Source of the DNA: Liquidambar formosana
Lineage: Eukaryota > Streptophyta > Magnoliopsida > Saxifragales > Altingiaceae
Direction: 5' to 3'
DNA length: 64,000 nucleotides
NCBI GenBank assembly: GCA_039720395.1
Contig: CM077827.1
Location: 14,237,615-14,301,614 of the forward strand
Each line of letters starts with the position of its first letter. Position 1 is the stretch's first letter. The notes below the pieces were generated by a model. The model was not told the origin of the DNA, searched no databases, and worked only from the letters and a program-made list of their open reading frames with translations. Positions 11,518 to 22,865 of the stretch are shown here, in pieces. The translations under genes and the position numbers were made by a program.

Positions 11518-11525
11518 TATTTATA
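11518..11525 (-). promoter_or_regulatory. TATA box of element B LTR
   Basis: The minus strand reads CTCTATAAATACCCCC, in the expected LTR promoter setting, with transcription toward lower coordinates. Confidence 0.6.
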
Positions 11526-11726
11526 GAGTTTCATTAGGATTAACCAATGGCTAGGATTAAAACCCTAAAAATTAATCCAAGGGCTATTAGAGACCCCCTT
11601 GGGGCTTAAGTAACTCAGAAGTTACCAAAAAATAGAAGGAAACTCGTCCAAAAGAGCCCAAATACGTCAAAATAGGCAAAAGTCCGCTTCAACAAGGAAT
11701 CATGGTGCAAATAGGAAAGTGGCCTT

Positions 11727-11800
11727 GGGTGACCACCCAAGGCTGGGCGGCTAGCCACCTGGGCCCAGGCGGCTAGCCGCCCAGGCTTGGGTGGTCACCC
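11727..11800. repeat. 74-bp near-perfect palindrome in U3 of element B
   Basis: Arms 11727-11756 and 11771-11800 are reverse complements over 30 bp with one mismatch. The 14-bp centre contains the perfect 12-bp palindrome CCTGGGCCCAGG (11758-11769). The arms begin GGGTGACC and end GGTCACCC, the same ends as the inverted repeat in the LTR of element C. Confidence 0.95.
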
Positions 11801-12513
11801 GAGCCCACTTCTGATTTTTCTCCTATTTTGTCTCCTTTCCCTTCTAGAAGTGTTTCAGGGGGCAAATGAACTCCGATTTTGATGAAACAAAATCCAAAAC
11901 AACCGTGTTTCGATGAGGAATATGTTTTTGAACATTTTAGGGTGAAAACCACTAACCATGGGGGCATGGTTAGGTTTGAACAAGGTGGTTAACCACTATG
12001 CTCTACCTTTGCTAAGCATAGGCATGCACATAGGGTCAAACCAAACACTTTCTATATCAAAATTGAACTTCATAAAACACTTTTGGGAGTAAAATGATGA
12101 CTAATGAAAGTCAATTTGAAAAGATTTGGTTGGTAATTGTGAGTTAATTAAAGCTAACCCAAAGAAGGGTCAATTAACCAACTTGAACTACCTCGAGCCA
12201 TTTTAATCCCGAGCCATTGATTTATCAAATTGACACTAGAAATACCTCTTATGCATCCATATGAACTCCAATTGACAATTTGGAGATCATTCCAAGGTCA
12301 AATGAAAAGTTTGGGACTTAAAAGACGATTATGCCCCTCAAGTCACGAAAGCTCTTATTATCCCTCAAGATCAACTCCAAATTGAACCAAAATTCATATC
12401 CATTGTCCTTGTGACTCTATAAAACTAATGCAAGTGACTAGACTAAAAAACAAAACAAAAACATGCATGAAATTATGAGCCCTAGTAAGGTGGTACAAAA
12501 ATGGGGTGTGACA

Positions 12514-14918
12514 CTAGTAATAGTATTTGGTCCAAACAAATCTATGTGTAAAAGTTGTAAAGGTCTAGTTGTGGAAATATCAGGTTTTGGTTTAAAAGAA
12601 GACCTGATTTGTTTTGCAAATTGGCATGCATTACAAATTCTATCTTTGGCAAACTTTGTTTTTGGTAAACCTTTTACAAGCTCATGCCTAGAAAGTTTTG
12701 AAATCAAATTCATACTTACGTGTCCAAGTCTCTTATGCCACAACCATTGGTTTTCATTTATAGCGAAAAAGCATTGTACATTTTGTAATGCGATTTCTTT
12801 GAACTCTATAGCATAGATGTTACCATTCTTATATGCAGCGAATAGAACTAGGTCTTGCTCAACATTTTCAATTATGCATTTATTAGATTTAAAGGTAATT
12901 CTATAACCTTTATCACATAATTGACTAATGCTAAGAAGATTATGCTTCAAAACATCAACAAGTAAGACATTTTCAATGCATAGAGAGGAATTCTAACCTA
13001 CCTTACCTATGCCAATTATCTTACCCTTGGCATTGTTTCTAAATGTTACGAAACCGCCATCTTTAGGTTTCAAGGAAATAAATTTTGATTGGTCTCCCGT
13101 CATATGCCTTGAACACCCACTTTCAAGAAACCATTTCTCGTTGCTTAAAGACTTCAAGTAAACTTACAAAACAATTTCAAGTAACTTTCTTTGGTACCCA
13201 TACCTTCTTGGGTCCAATTAGGTTAGCCATAGAAGGAATAGTTCCCTTGACAACCCACACTTTCTTAGAGTAGCAATGGGTCTTCTCCTTGTATTGCAAG
13301 AGTGATAATTATGTCCATTCTTATTACAATAAGTACAATTCATTTTAAGAGGGCTATTAACTTTTGGCTTAGGAAAGAAATTTATATGAGATTTTCTTTT
13401 AACATGTTCTTGATAGCCAATACCCGCTTTATCAAAGCACCATCTTTGACTTGTTAATATCTTGTCCAAGTTGTCTCTTCCATAAGTAAACTTGGTTAAG
13501 GTATTAATCAAATCTTCAATATTTTCTTTTAAAAATGTATTTTCTTTTTCAATATCACTATTAGATTGAGAGATGGTTGTAGGTTGTTCAATTTTGTTTT
13601 TGCAATATAAGATTTTCGTTTTTCAAAATACTTATTTCATTTTTGAGAGAAATTATAGTCTTTTTAAATTATTATTTTTCAAAACAACTCTTTTTAATTC
13701 CATAAGAATTTCTTCTAAACCTTCTTGCAGTACATCATAAGTGGGAAGGTCATTGTTAGGAATTGTTACCTCATCTTCGTTAGCCATGAGACAAAAGTTT
13801 GCCACTTCTTGTTTACAAGAGCCTTCCTCTTCTTCCACAACACTATTTGCTTCTTCATCCCATGTGGCGGTGAAGGCTTTCTTCTTTGGTCTCCTATTGT
13901 CTTTATAGTTGTTGTTGTTGAGTTAAGGACAATCTATTTTAATATGACCAGGCGCCTTGCATTCAAAGCATACTTGACAGTCTTTATTGGATATCTCTCC
14001 TTTGCTTTGAAATCTTTTAGAGGATTCTCCCTTGTTGAGTCTTCTCCATTGATTCCTTCTATTAAAGAACTTCTTGAGTTTGTGAGAAATAAAGCCATGT
14101 CTTCATCATCATCATTGCATTCTTCATATTGTTGTTTTTCTTCATCATTTGAAGCTTTGAGGGCATTGTTCTTAGTGGGTTTATCTTCATGAGCTTCTCT
14201 CGCTTTGAATGTGAGCTCTTAAGTGACAAGATTTCTGTCGAGATCACTTAGAATCATAGAGATAAGATCTTTCAATTAAAGTATGACTATGGTGAATGAG
14301 TCCCACTCTTTGGGAAGACACCTAAGTATCTTTCTCACCAATTTAGAATTAGTATATATTTTACTAAGAGAATTCAAAGGATTTATGATAGCATTAGAGC
14401 GAGTAAACATTTCTTTAATAGATTCATCTTTTTCATTTTGAATAATTCATATTTATATACAAGCATATTGATTTTTGCTTCTTTAACTTAAGGTGTTCCT
14501 TCATAGGTTACCTCTAAAGCATCCCATATCTCTTTAGCACTTTTGCACCTAAAGATTTCGCTGAACTCATCATTAGTTAAAGCACAATATAACAAGTTTA
14601 TGGCTTTGGAGTTTGAATCAAGAGACTTAAGATCAACAGCAGTGTACTCTTCTTGAGTCTTAGGCTTGGTTACACCTTCTACTTCCTTAGTTGGAACAAA
14701 TGGGCTTTTAGAAGTGATATTCCACAATTTATAGCTAGTAGATTGAATAAAAATTTGCATTCTAATTTTCTAGAAATTATATAGAGAAGCATCTCCGTTA
14801 AATAGAGGTGGTCTGTTGGATGACTGTCCTTTGAAAAATCCATTTCCCATAGAGCCAACTATATTGTTCCTCACAAAACAAATATGTCAAATATATGAGG
14901 TTAGGCTCTGATACCAAT
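12514..14918 (-). pseudogene. gag-pol: Element D (copia, SIRE-like) gag and integrase N-terminus, decayed
   Basis: Degenerate coding remnants on the minus strand, in order. A gag N-terminal part (14488-14760, with TKPKTQEEYTAVDLKSLDSN and EIWDALEVTYEGTP) is of the UBN2 type. A zinc knuckle near 13930-13975 reads CFECKAPGHIKIDC. A second cysteine-histidine motif (CTYCNKNGHNYHSC) is at about 13340. The GAG-pre-integrase and integrase zinc region at 12514-12950 reads LLSISQLCDKGY, WHKRLGHVSMNLISKLSRHE, RICNACQFAKQIRSSF, LLHIDLFGP. The gag part carries several stops and frameshifts. The integrase core is missing because B inserted at 12513/12514; the rest of D lies left of the window. Confidence 0.75.
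14904..14916 (-). other. Element D primer-binding site (initiator Met tRNA type)
   Basis: The minus strand reads TGGTATCAGAGCC, the standard plant copia site complementary to the 3' end of initiator tRNA-Met, two bases inside the LTR end (CCAACA). Confidence 0.9.
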
Positions 14919-16277
14919 TGTTGGCCTAGGTGAATAACCCTAGAGGAGGGGTGAATAGGGTTTTATGCTAAATATGGGAATTAATGCAATCTTAAAAATA
15001 AATATTGCTAACAAATAAAAATTGTAGTGCAATAAACAATATAAGCAATAAAGAGATTAAAGGGAGAGAGATTGTAAACAATGTTTTAATGAGGTTCGGC
15101 CTTCCCACATGCATCCTCGCCTCAAGAACTCCGCTTGAGGATTCCTCAATTCACTATACTAATCTACTTCACGGGTGTAGATTAAACCCTTACACAATCT
15201 CTTTCACGAGTGGAGATCAAACCTTTTACCAATCTACTTCACAGTTGTAAATTAAACCTTTACACACAAGTGCTCTTCACCAACACTTGCTCAAAAGCTA
15301 GGGTTCACACAACCCTTTTAATACAATAAATTTGAAGTTGTTTTTGTGTTAAAGAAACTCTCTCAAAGAGAAGATACACAGAAATTTGCAGCACACTCAA
15401 CTATTGATTGAATTTCAATAAATGCTCACAAAGAAATTTGGGCTATCTAATCAATGATCTTGTTGTGTAGTCAATCAATACTTTAAATGAGTTTAGGAAC
15501 TCATATATATAGCCTTTTGGTCTCAAAAAACCGTTGCGAATCAACTAAGGCCAAAAATAAGGGATGTGTTTGACTTTTGGTGCTTAAATCACTTTTAGAA
15601 AAACTAGCCGTTAGATCCTGTCTCGAGACTTTCAGCCTTCAAATATCTTTCAACCGTTTGAGAAGGCTACTAAAAATTCTAGAGAGGTCATAATTTGAGG
15701 TTAATAGTTCAGGTCTCTCAGTCGTCCCAAAGTCATCTTTCAACCATCTCAAAGTCATTTTCAGCTGGCTCAAAGAGCTGTCTGAAAATTCCAGAGAGCT
15801 AAATTTTCAAGTAAGTGTTTTTCAGCCTACTGAAACAGTATTTTCAACCATCTAAAAATTCTTGTTTCAAGACTTAAAAGTAAAACATTATGGCGCTAAG
15901 TCTTGGTGGCATGATGAGTCTTTTTAGCCCTTAATCTCAAGGATATAAGCATAGTCCTAAGCCCTTAAACTTGTGTGAGCAATGATTGAAATTAATCTTA
16001 CATTTAAATCCTAACATTCCCATATCTTGACTTGTTACTTTGCTTGATCATTCTTGAATGTTGGATAGATTCAATAAAGTGCTCTGATTTCATTTGATTT
16101 TATGCTTAGGAGGATGTATTTGTCTTTGCAACTTGATCCTTGATTCTTGAAGCATACATTGGCCTTAATAGCCTTAATACTTGTTTTAATTGACACTTAA
16201 ATGCTCATTAGTTCTTAAACATCTTATAATGTATTGTTATTATCAAAATCAGGGGGTTAAAACCATTTAGGTCAACA
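14919..16277 (-). repeat. Element D 5' LTR (copia)
   Basis: About 1.36 kb. The minus strand starts TGTTGACCTAAATGG at 16277 and ends GGCCAACA at 14919. A TATA-like TATATATA is at 15504-15511. Imperfect repeats around ttcaaccatctcaaagtca occupy 15640-15860. Its outer end joins Tat LTR sequence at 16278, so D is inserted in element E. Confidence 0.85.
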
Positions 16278-17290
16278 AGGATGTCTTAGGATTGTTTAGC
16301 ATTCTATCTATATTTGATTTAGGTCTTCTAATGATGATTTGAGCATGATTATGGGTGATTTGAACATGATAATTGTCCTATAGCATACATAGGGTAATTA
16401 TTTGATATTTTCTCAATGTTTTAAGATGATTTGCATATGGTAAGTTTATATATGGTAAATTTTGTTATGAATTGTTCCCTTATCTTTCTTGGGTTATTTC
16501 ATTCATAATGAATTATGGTAACTCTTAAGTCTCTTTTTTCATAAACTTTCTATTTCTTAAAAGTTCCCTTTTTATAAAATTTCCTATTTTCTCTTATTCC
16601 TTTTTTTGGAAACATCTTGTTTTTGGAAACTTTTTATTTTTTATATTTATTATTATTATTATTATTAAATGGAAACTTTAGAAATATGGTAGTTTATTGT
16701 GAAGGAAATAACCCCTTCTCATTCAAATTACATGAACTTTGATCCTTGCTTGGTTGATTGTGTGGTACGTAGGCGTTCAATTTAGCTCAAGTCCGTCCTA
16801 GGATACTAAGTACCCTAGGTTTTCCTTTTATTTTCTTTTGTTTATTTTTCTCTTATTCTTTCTATTCTTTCTTTACTGCTTTCCATATTCTCTCCTACTA
16901 TTTTATGGATGTATGTTGATGCATGGATGTTTGTTAAATATGCATGGTGACTAATTAATTGCGAAGTAATTGAAATAGCCCATATAAATTAAGAGACATT
17001 TTTTAGGGTGATGTAGGTGCCTATGGGATGTTTCTCAAAACCTTCTCACATCGTAACTTAGTCTCCAAATCCTCTCTTTGGTTTGTTAAGACTTGCCTTT
17101 TTATTAAAATTTGAGTCATTTGTTTTGTTTTCAAAGGTTTCCTTTAAAATTATTTTTATGGTTTTCCTTATTCCTTAAAAATGAGGTGGCGACTCATAGT
17201 TTTTATTGATTGTTTTGTGTGGACCTAAAAAACAGATTTTTATTTATTAAAACTCTTTCTTTTAAAAGGGCGTTCAAAATCCATGGTTCA
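16278..17290 (+). repeat. Element E: 3' part of a Tat-type LTR
   Basis: Collinear on the plus strand with 32107-33335 of element C: the blocks aggtct(t/c)ctaatgat, ttgcatatggtaag, aggtgcctat(a/g)ggatgtttc and the end ccatggttca are shared. No primer-binding site follows 17290, so this is a 3' LTR or solo LTR. Its upstream part is separated by the D-B-A nest. Confidence 0.8.
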
Positions 17291-18560
17291 CAATAAGGAC
17301 AAAATGAAAATTTACAAAAGGAAAGTAGTAAAAAACTAAATATAAAGGGAGTAAAAAAAAATCTAGAGGGCCAAAAAAATTGAGAATGGCCAAATTTTAA
17401 TTAGTAGAAAACTTAAATATAAGTTAAAAAATTTAACAGAGTGGATCTTACTAGCTCCACCCCTACTGTCATTCATATTTTACAAAACCTAGTAATAGAT
17501 TAGATAGCTTACCCATGTAAATCATGTATGCCAAAAATAAAATTAATGATTCTCCTTTAGATCAACTATTTAATTGCTAGGCAAATCTACCCTTTGCATA
17601 TGATGGTCCAATCCAAATCATGGATACATATAGATTAGCTAGTAAACCTCCAAAAGCTTTGGTCTTTTTTCTCGTTATTAGGAAGTTTATTTTAAATTTA
17701 GTAAAGAAGTTGGGCTCAATAATGCCAAAGATCGGCTTGGCTGGCTTGCAAACAAGATTGTTAAGGACCCACAATGAGATTCGGGAGTGAACTTGTTAAT
17801 GAGGCTTGATAGTACTCATAGCCAAACTTATTTATAATTCATGAACAAGCAGACTCGACAAAAATATAATGATTATTAGTATAATATTATATGAACTTGC
17901 ATTTTAAACACATTTAATGAACCTTAGCTTTAAGCTTATAAGGTTGCAAGTAAACTAAATCCGTACATAATCAAGCTCGTGAACGGCTTTGGTAAGACCT
18001 CATTCGTTTATTTAATCTAATCAAATGCAAATAAATCAAAGCTTGATTCGACTTGGTTAGACTTATAACAAGCTCGGCTCAAGATTAAATTATCAAGCTT
18101 TTAAACAAACCAATCATAAACACTTTAGAGCTTGGCTCCACTTGATTCAACTCATTTGCACAGTTCTAGAACTTACATCTATTTAAGTAACCTTTCCTTC
18201 GGGGATTGAGTTCGCACCGTGGCTCGCCCAATTCTGAGGTGATTGACTGATTGGGCAACCTGGCGGGTTCGAAGAACGAACCATAGGTGGGGGAGGGTCG
18301 GTTGTGGGGTTTGTTGACTCATTCGGGTCAGGGTTCAGTAGTGGCAAAAAGGAGGCAAGGGGAATTGATCGGACACTCTAAACGGGTCGGAATCGATTCA
18401 AACTTAATCGGGTTAATCTCATAACGGGTGGGGTACTACAGGCCCTAGAGGCCTAGAGGAGTAGAAGAGTTTCATTATCAACAAGCAGGAGCTTGACCAC
18501 ACACAGTAGCGATAAGAAAAGCAGAAGGCACGAGAGTCTCTCTGTCAATTCAGAGCGGGA
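17291..18560. other. Intergenic DNA and likely promoter of the plastid L17 gene
   Basis: AT-rich sequence with no recognisable gene or element. TGGGCA-type motifs (gattgggcaacc near 18245 and gcccaattc near 18228) resemble the site II motifs common in plant ribosomal-protein promoters. About 130 bp before the ATG is probably promoter and 5' UTR; no clear TATA box is seen. Confidence 0.4.
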
Positions 18561-18771
18561 ATGGCGTGTGCTGCTGGAACCATTACGAGTGGTACATGGA
18601 GCATGGTATCTCTGAAATCAGCCCTACCTCCGATTCCTTCTTCATTCCGCTTTCCCTCTTCTTCATTCTCTCACCCCAAACCCAAACCCAAACCGAAACC
18701 CAAACTTAACCTTGTTCGCTCCTACAGCGGTCTCGCTCCTTTACAACCCCTTCTCTTCCTTGGTTCTGCAG
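18561..18771 (+). CDS. RPL17: Plastid ribosomal protein L17, exon 1 (transit peptide)
   Basis: First coding exon, from ATG 18561. It encodes 70 residues plus one base of the next codon and is rich in Ser, Pro and Lys with almost no acidic residues, as in a chloroplast transit peptide. It includes TWSMVSLKSALPPIPSS, like the start of known plant L17 precursors, and a Lys-Pro repeat (KPKPKPKPK). The donor is TCTGCAG/GTACATT at 18771/18772. The joined frame continues exactly in exon 2, for a total of 206 residues. Nuclear-encoded, imported into plastids. Confidence 0.85.
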
Positions 18772-20058
18772 GTACATTCTCTGAAATTACACATTTCTTT
18801 TCTAATATTATATATTAGTTTCGTGTTAGTAGTGAAAACGATGATTATATGTTTTAAGTTCAATATTGAAAATGCATTTGGTAATTTTGAGAATTATTTC
18901 TTCTTATTGTGCTTAGTTTATTGTGATTAATAGGATATACTTGTTTTAATTTCAGTGTTTGCTTCGTGTCTATGTAAGAAACCATGTAGGAAACTGCTTT
19001 ATTGTGTTTTAGGCTCAGTCAAGACTGACTTATTAAAATTTCATTTGAAGGGGGTTCCTTTACCTCTGTTTGTTTCGGCCTAAAATAGGACAAGGAAAAT
19101 AAATTACGTGTAAAACAATAACTTACGATGTTTGGTTAGACCCCGAAAATTAAAATGATGTAAATTCATTTTACCCATTTTGAGTAAAAAGAATGGAAAA
19201 TGACTCATGCTTTTTTTTTTTTTTTTTTTTGGCGTAAGTCGTTGAACACGATCTGTAAATAACTGCAAATAACTGCCTATAACCTCCATATATAGGTGAA
19301 ATTCTATCCTATTTCAAGAGGCAAGCCAAACAATGGAAAACCATTTGGAAATCCAAATTTACTTGTAATCGGATTTACATGAAAAGGCTTTTACACCGTA
19401 AAGCACATTACGCCGAAACAAACAGAGTTAATGAAAATGGGGATAGCAAGGAATCACACACTGGGGGCAGCATAATCACTCCATGTTGCCTATCATGGAA
19501 TCACTCGGCAGGACCAAGACAAGGTTTTGATTTAAAGGAGGAGTCACTCCATTCCAAAGCGAGGAAACTCGCAGAAACATTTTCACCAAAATTCAGTTTG
19601 TGGTCTCATTTCTCATTAGGATTTATAGAAAATAGAAGAATTTTTGTTGATACACTTGTGACTAATTCGAAGACAGTCTAGATGCGCTGCTTGAATGATG
19701 CCACATGGATGTTTATTTGGATGTCAACTATGCTACTGCATCATTCTCATCTTCTGAAAAGAACTGGTCCATGAATTTGTAAATCTAATCTTTGGTTTTT
19801 GGCATGTCCCACACTCCCATCTCATTTTGCTGAATAGCATTTCAATTTTGGTAACAAATTTTTTAGTGGAAGTAATAGCTTTTGAATACGGGCTGCTGAT
19901 TTTCTTGGATGGTTCAAAATTCAAATACTTTTTCCTTGGCATGCTTTTTCCGGGTTGGCTTTTGATGAAATTCTCTCTGTTATAAACTGGTACTTGAAAG
20001 GGCAACAAACATTTTGATTTTCATGCTCAAAGAATCTTCAATTTTTATTTTATTATTA

Positions 20059-20089
<31 letters not shown>

Positions 20090-22455
20090 TTTTTTATAGA
20101 TATGGATTGATATATGGTACATGAATATATTTACTTGAACCGTTCTCTTCAAACTCTGATCGTGTTAATGAGTCCAATTATTTTCTTTGATCCAACAATT
20201 GTCAAATCACACATTTTTTTCTTTGACAACCAAATCGAATGAGTCTTTCGCCAGCTTACTACTTGAAACAATAAAAACTCCATCTTTAGAATACTCATCA
20301 TTGATTGGTACTGACTCCCAACCAATAGTGTCATTTTTCAAAGTTCTAGTAAAATCATCTATTGTAGAAGTGGGCAGTAATAGTACATGTTTTGATTGTG
20401 CTGAAGTAAAACTGGAATCTTCAAAGTGCTCTCGCCCATTAGGCTCTTTTGGAATGTTGACTGGTTGTCTTATAGAATCTCCCCAGTTGTTTGAAATTTC
20501 TTGTGTTTATTTGTTGTAATTTCTCATGTGGTTGTCTTATTTTTTTAACTTCTCCTTGATGATAAATATCATCAAGGGGAGTCATATGTTCCCCATTATT
20601 TCCATGCTTTCTCACCATTGAAAGAGAACAGATTTTCGGGATATAGTAGACAGCACTCCCTTTGGTATTTTTCTAATGTCTCTCTAGAAAATTCCAATTG
20701 ACATGACACTTTTTGCATTGGACACTAGACTCAAAAGGGATCAAAATGGTATAAGGGACTCCTGCTAAAGCTATGGAGAGAAGAGTTGGTATTGGCTGCA
20801 ATCTGTTGCCAAGTTTTGGTTCTGCAACAGAAATTTTGGACACACCAGTAGCAACACAACCTGCTCTGATACCAACTTGCTGCAAGACAGATTGAGCAAA
20901 ATGGTTTGAGATTGAAAGGGAATAAACATCTAAGAATCACTCACCTAATGGCAACGGAATCATCCGACTATTCTAATTGCAAAATCTTGACATGACCTAG
21001 CTAAGCACTTGATTTAAAGAAGTAATTACACCACTCCAAAGCAAGGAAACTTGCAGAAATATTTTAACCAAAATTCATCCTGTTGTAGCAAAACATTAAC
21101 TGATTACATCAAGAGGGCAAGAATGTAACTGATTACATCAAGGAGTTCTGCCAGCAGGCCAAGGAGCAACTAGTAGCAAAATATTCTGGTTGTTTACCAC
21201 ATTGGTTCATGGTTAAGTGGATATGCAGTGCTTACCAGAGTTAATTATGGTTGCCAACTTGCTTTAAATTTGAGATTGCTCTAGCTCATTTTAGTAAAAG
21301 AAGGCATGTGGATGTTGTAATTAATCCTTCTGCTTGGGGCTGATCTTCATGTGGTGGAAGGAGGAAACATTTAGGCCAAACCAAACCATTTGAATCATCC
21401 CTCACAGACAATTTACGGTATATGTAAGTCTAAATCCAAATTGTTTCCCCCCCACCCCACCCTTTGTATGTGTGTGTCTCAAATGTTGTTAATTTAAATT
21501 TTGTGCTGAAGGATGCCGAAATAGCCCGGTTAACTTTTCTTAATGAAATGGATGCTGAAGATTTTGTCGCTGATTCGCTTGATTTCATGTATAATGATGA
21601 AAGTTATGTAGTATCTGAAGAAATGGACTCAAAATTTTACGATTCAGCAAGAACTTACCAATGGTGATTGTGTATGATCCTTGTCAAGATTTATTGCAAA
21701 TCAAATGCCAATTTTTTACAAGCTCAAGTTGAAGATTGTGACATATCAAAATCCTTATTGTCTTTTTGATGACTTCAGAAAGATTTTTGAAAGTTGACAG
21801 AGTAAAGGTGGATAATAGTTGTATGATAAGTTACTTCTTTACTGGCCATTAAGCAAAGAAGCCCAGTCGATAAAAAGAATTGTTTTCATTCCTATGTTTC
21901 AAAAATAATTCGGAAATTATGGTCATTCGATAATTGCTTGGATAAGTTCAGGAACAGTTGAATTATATATGAGAAATGGTGTATATATCTGAAATTTGAA
22001 TAGTTTTTTCTCCTTGTTTTTATGATATCAACTTGGATTTCTTATTATTATGCTTTTTGAGAACTTGAACATGTTGACCTTTTTGTGAGTGGTCATAAGG
22101 TTAACAGGTAAAGCAATCCTCAGAATAAACCTTCTGTTTATCTTGGCAAAGTTGCTTAAGTTTCTCCTTTCTGGTCAACTGACAGTAGGAAATTGTAGTC
22201 ACTACTTCATTAAATTACTTATGATAGCCAACTTCATAATAAAACCTTTAAGGGAGCATTGTGTGACAGTTTCCCTCGAGGTGCTGCAGATACTTACATG
22301 CATTATTATTATTATTGGTTTTCCCCACATTGGAATAAAATCTGTCATTAAATGATGGGTTTCATTTACCACCATTGCATTATTCTTACTGATGTCAAAT
22401 TTTTCTTCCTGGTGACTGCCTAGAACTTTTGAGTACTCGTGTCTTCTTCTTGCAG
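18772..22455 (+). other. 3.7-kb intron of the plastid L17 gene
   Basis: GT at 18772 and AG at 22454-22455 (cttcttcttgcag). It holds an old LTR-element remnant (about 19440-21080) and an unassigned open stretch at about 21500-21667 (EIARLTFLNEMDAEDFVADS) that I do not recognise. The rest is AT-rich, with a T-run at 19211-19230 and a TTA/TTAT microsatellite at 20045-20095. Confidence 0.8.
19440..21080 (-). mobile_element. Degraded LTR retroelement remnant in the L17 intron
   Basis: The minus strand reads TTGGTATCAGAGCAGG at about 20862-20877, an initiator-Met-tRNA primer-binding site. Two similar direct repeats of about 75 bp flank the interior: 19529-19600 and 21009-21080 (both with ttgatttaaag, ccaaagc(g/a)aggaaac(t/c), gcagaaa(c/t)att, accaaaattca). 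They look like the remains of LTRs. The interior has minus-strand pieces with coding character (20190-20510, including PNGREHFEDSSFTSAQSK, and 19733-20008) that match no retroviral domain I recognise, so it may carry captured gene sequence. The boundaries are estimates. Confidence 0.4.
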
Positions 22456-22865
22456 AATTCACCAGCTTTGAGCATGGTTTCACCATTGTTGACAATGGGG
22501 GACGAATCTCTTGCATGAGACACGGAAGACGAGTACCAAAACTTAATAGACCCCCTGACCAACGTCGGGCCCTTCTTCGAGGCCTAACAACTCAACTGCT
22601 TAAGCATGGTCGCATCAAAACAACTAGAGCAAGGGCAAGTGCTGTGAGGAAATATGTTGATAAAATGATCACGTTAGCCAAGGACGGATCTCTTCATAAG
22701 AGGAGACAAGCTCTTGGCTTCATATATGAAAAGCAGATTGTCCATGCCTTGTTTGCCGAGGTCCCGGACAGGTATGGGGAGAGAAATGGAGGATATACAA
22801 GAATAATCAGAACTCTGCCTCGGCGAGGGGATAATGCACCTATGGCATACATTGAGCTTGTGTAA
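22456..22865 (+). CDS. RPL17: Plastid ribosomal protein L17, exon 2 (L17 domain)
   Basis: Completes the transit peptide ([19 protein letters not shown]) and encodes the whole bacterial-type L17 domain, residues 91-206: [55 protein letters not shown], and the C-terminal [18 protein letters not shown] ending at TAA/TGT boundary 22865. L17 binds 23S rRNA near the exit of the large plastid ribosomal subunit. Length and sequence match known angiosperm plastid L17, and the frame is intact. This is the only intact host gene in the window. ATG 22515 begins the bacterial-length domain but the joined reading makes it internal. Confidence 0.95.

Larger units (their letters stand above)
9803..12513 (-). 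repeat. Element B 5' LTR
   Basis: About 2.71 kb. The minus strand starts TGTCACACCCCATTTTTGTACC at 12513 and ends CCGAGGTTCA at 9803, five bases before the PBS. It interrupts the integrase frame of the copia element D; ctagt at 12514-12518 is the candidate target duplication. A TATA box (TATAAATA) is at 11518-11525 and a 74-bp near-perfect palindrome lies about 200 bp upstream of it. The downstream part shares blocks with the LTRs of C and E (AGGTGGCGACTC, ggaaggttctaggc). Confidence 0.9.

Noticed and set aside
14062..14247. Separate small Met-rich gene
   Set aside because: It overlaps the decayed gag of element D and is low complexity.
17577..17774. 65-residue minus-strand frame upstream of the L17 gene
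   Set aside because: Too short, AT-rich setting, no recognisable domain.
22515..22865. Complete 116-residue L17 gene starting at ATG 22515
   Set aside because: The upstream exon joins in frame and supplies a plastid transit peptide, so this ATG is internal in the plant gene.
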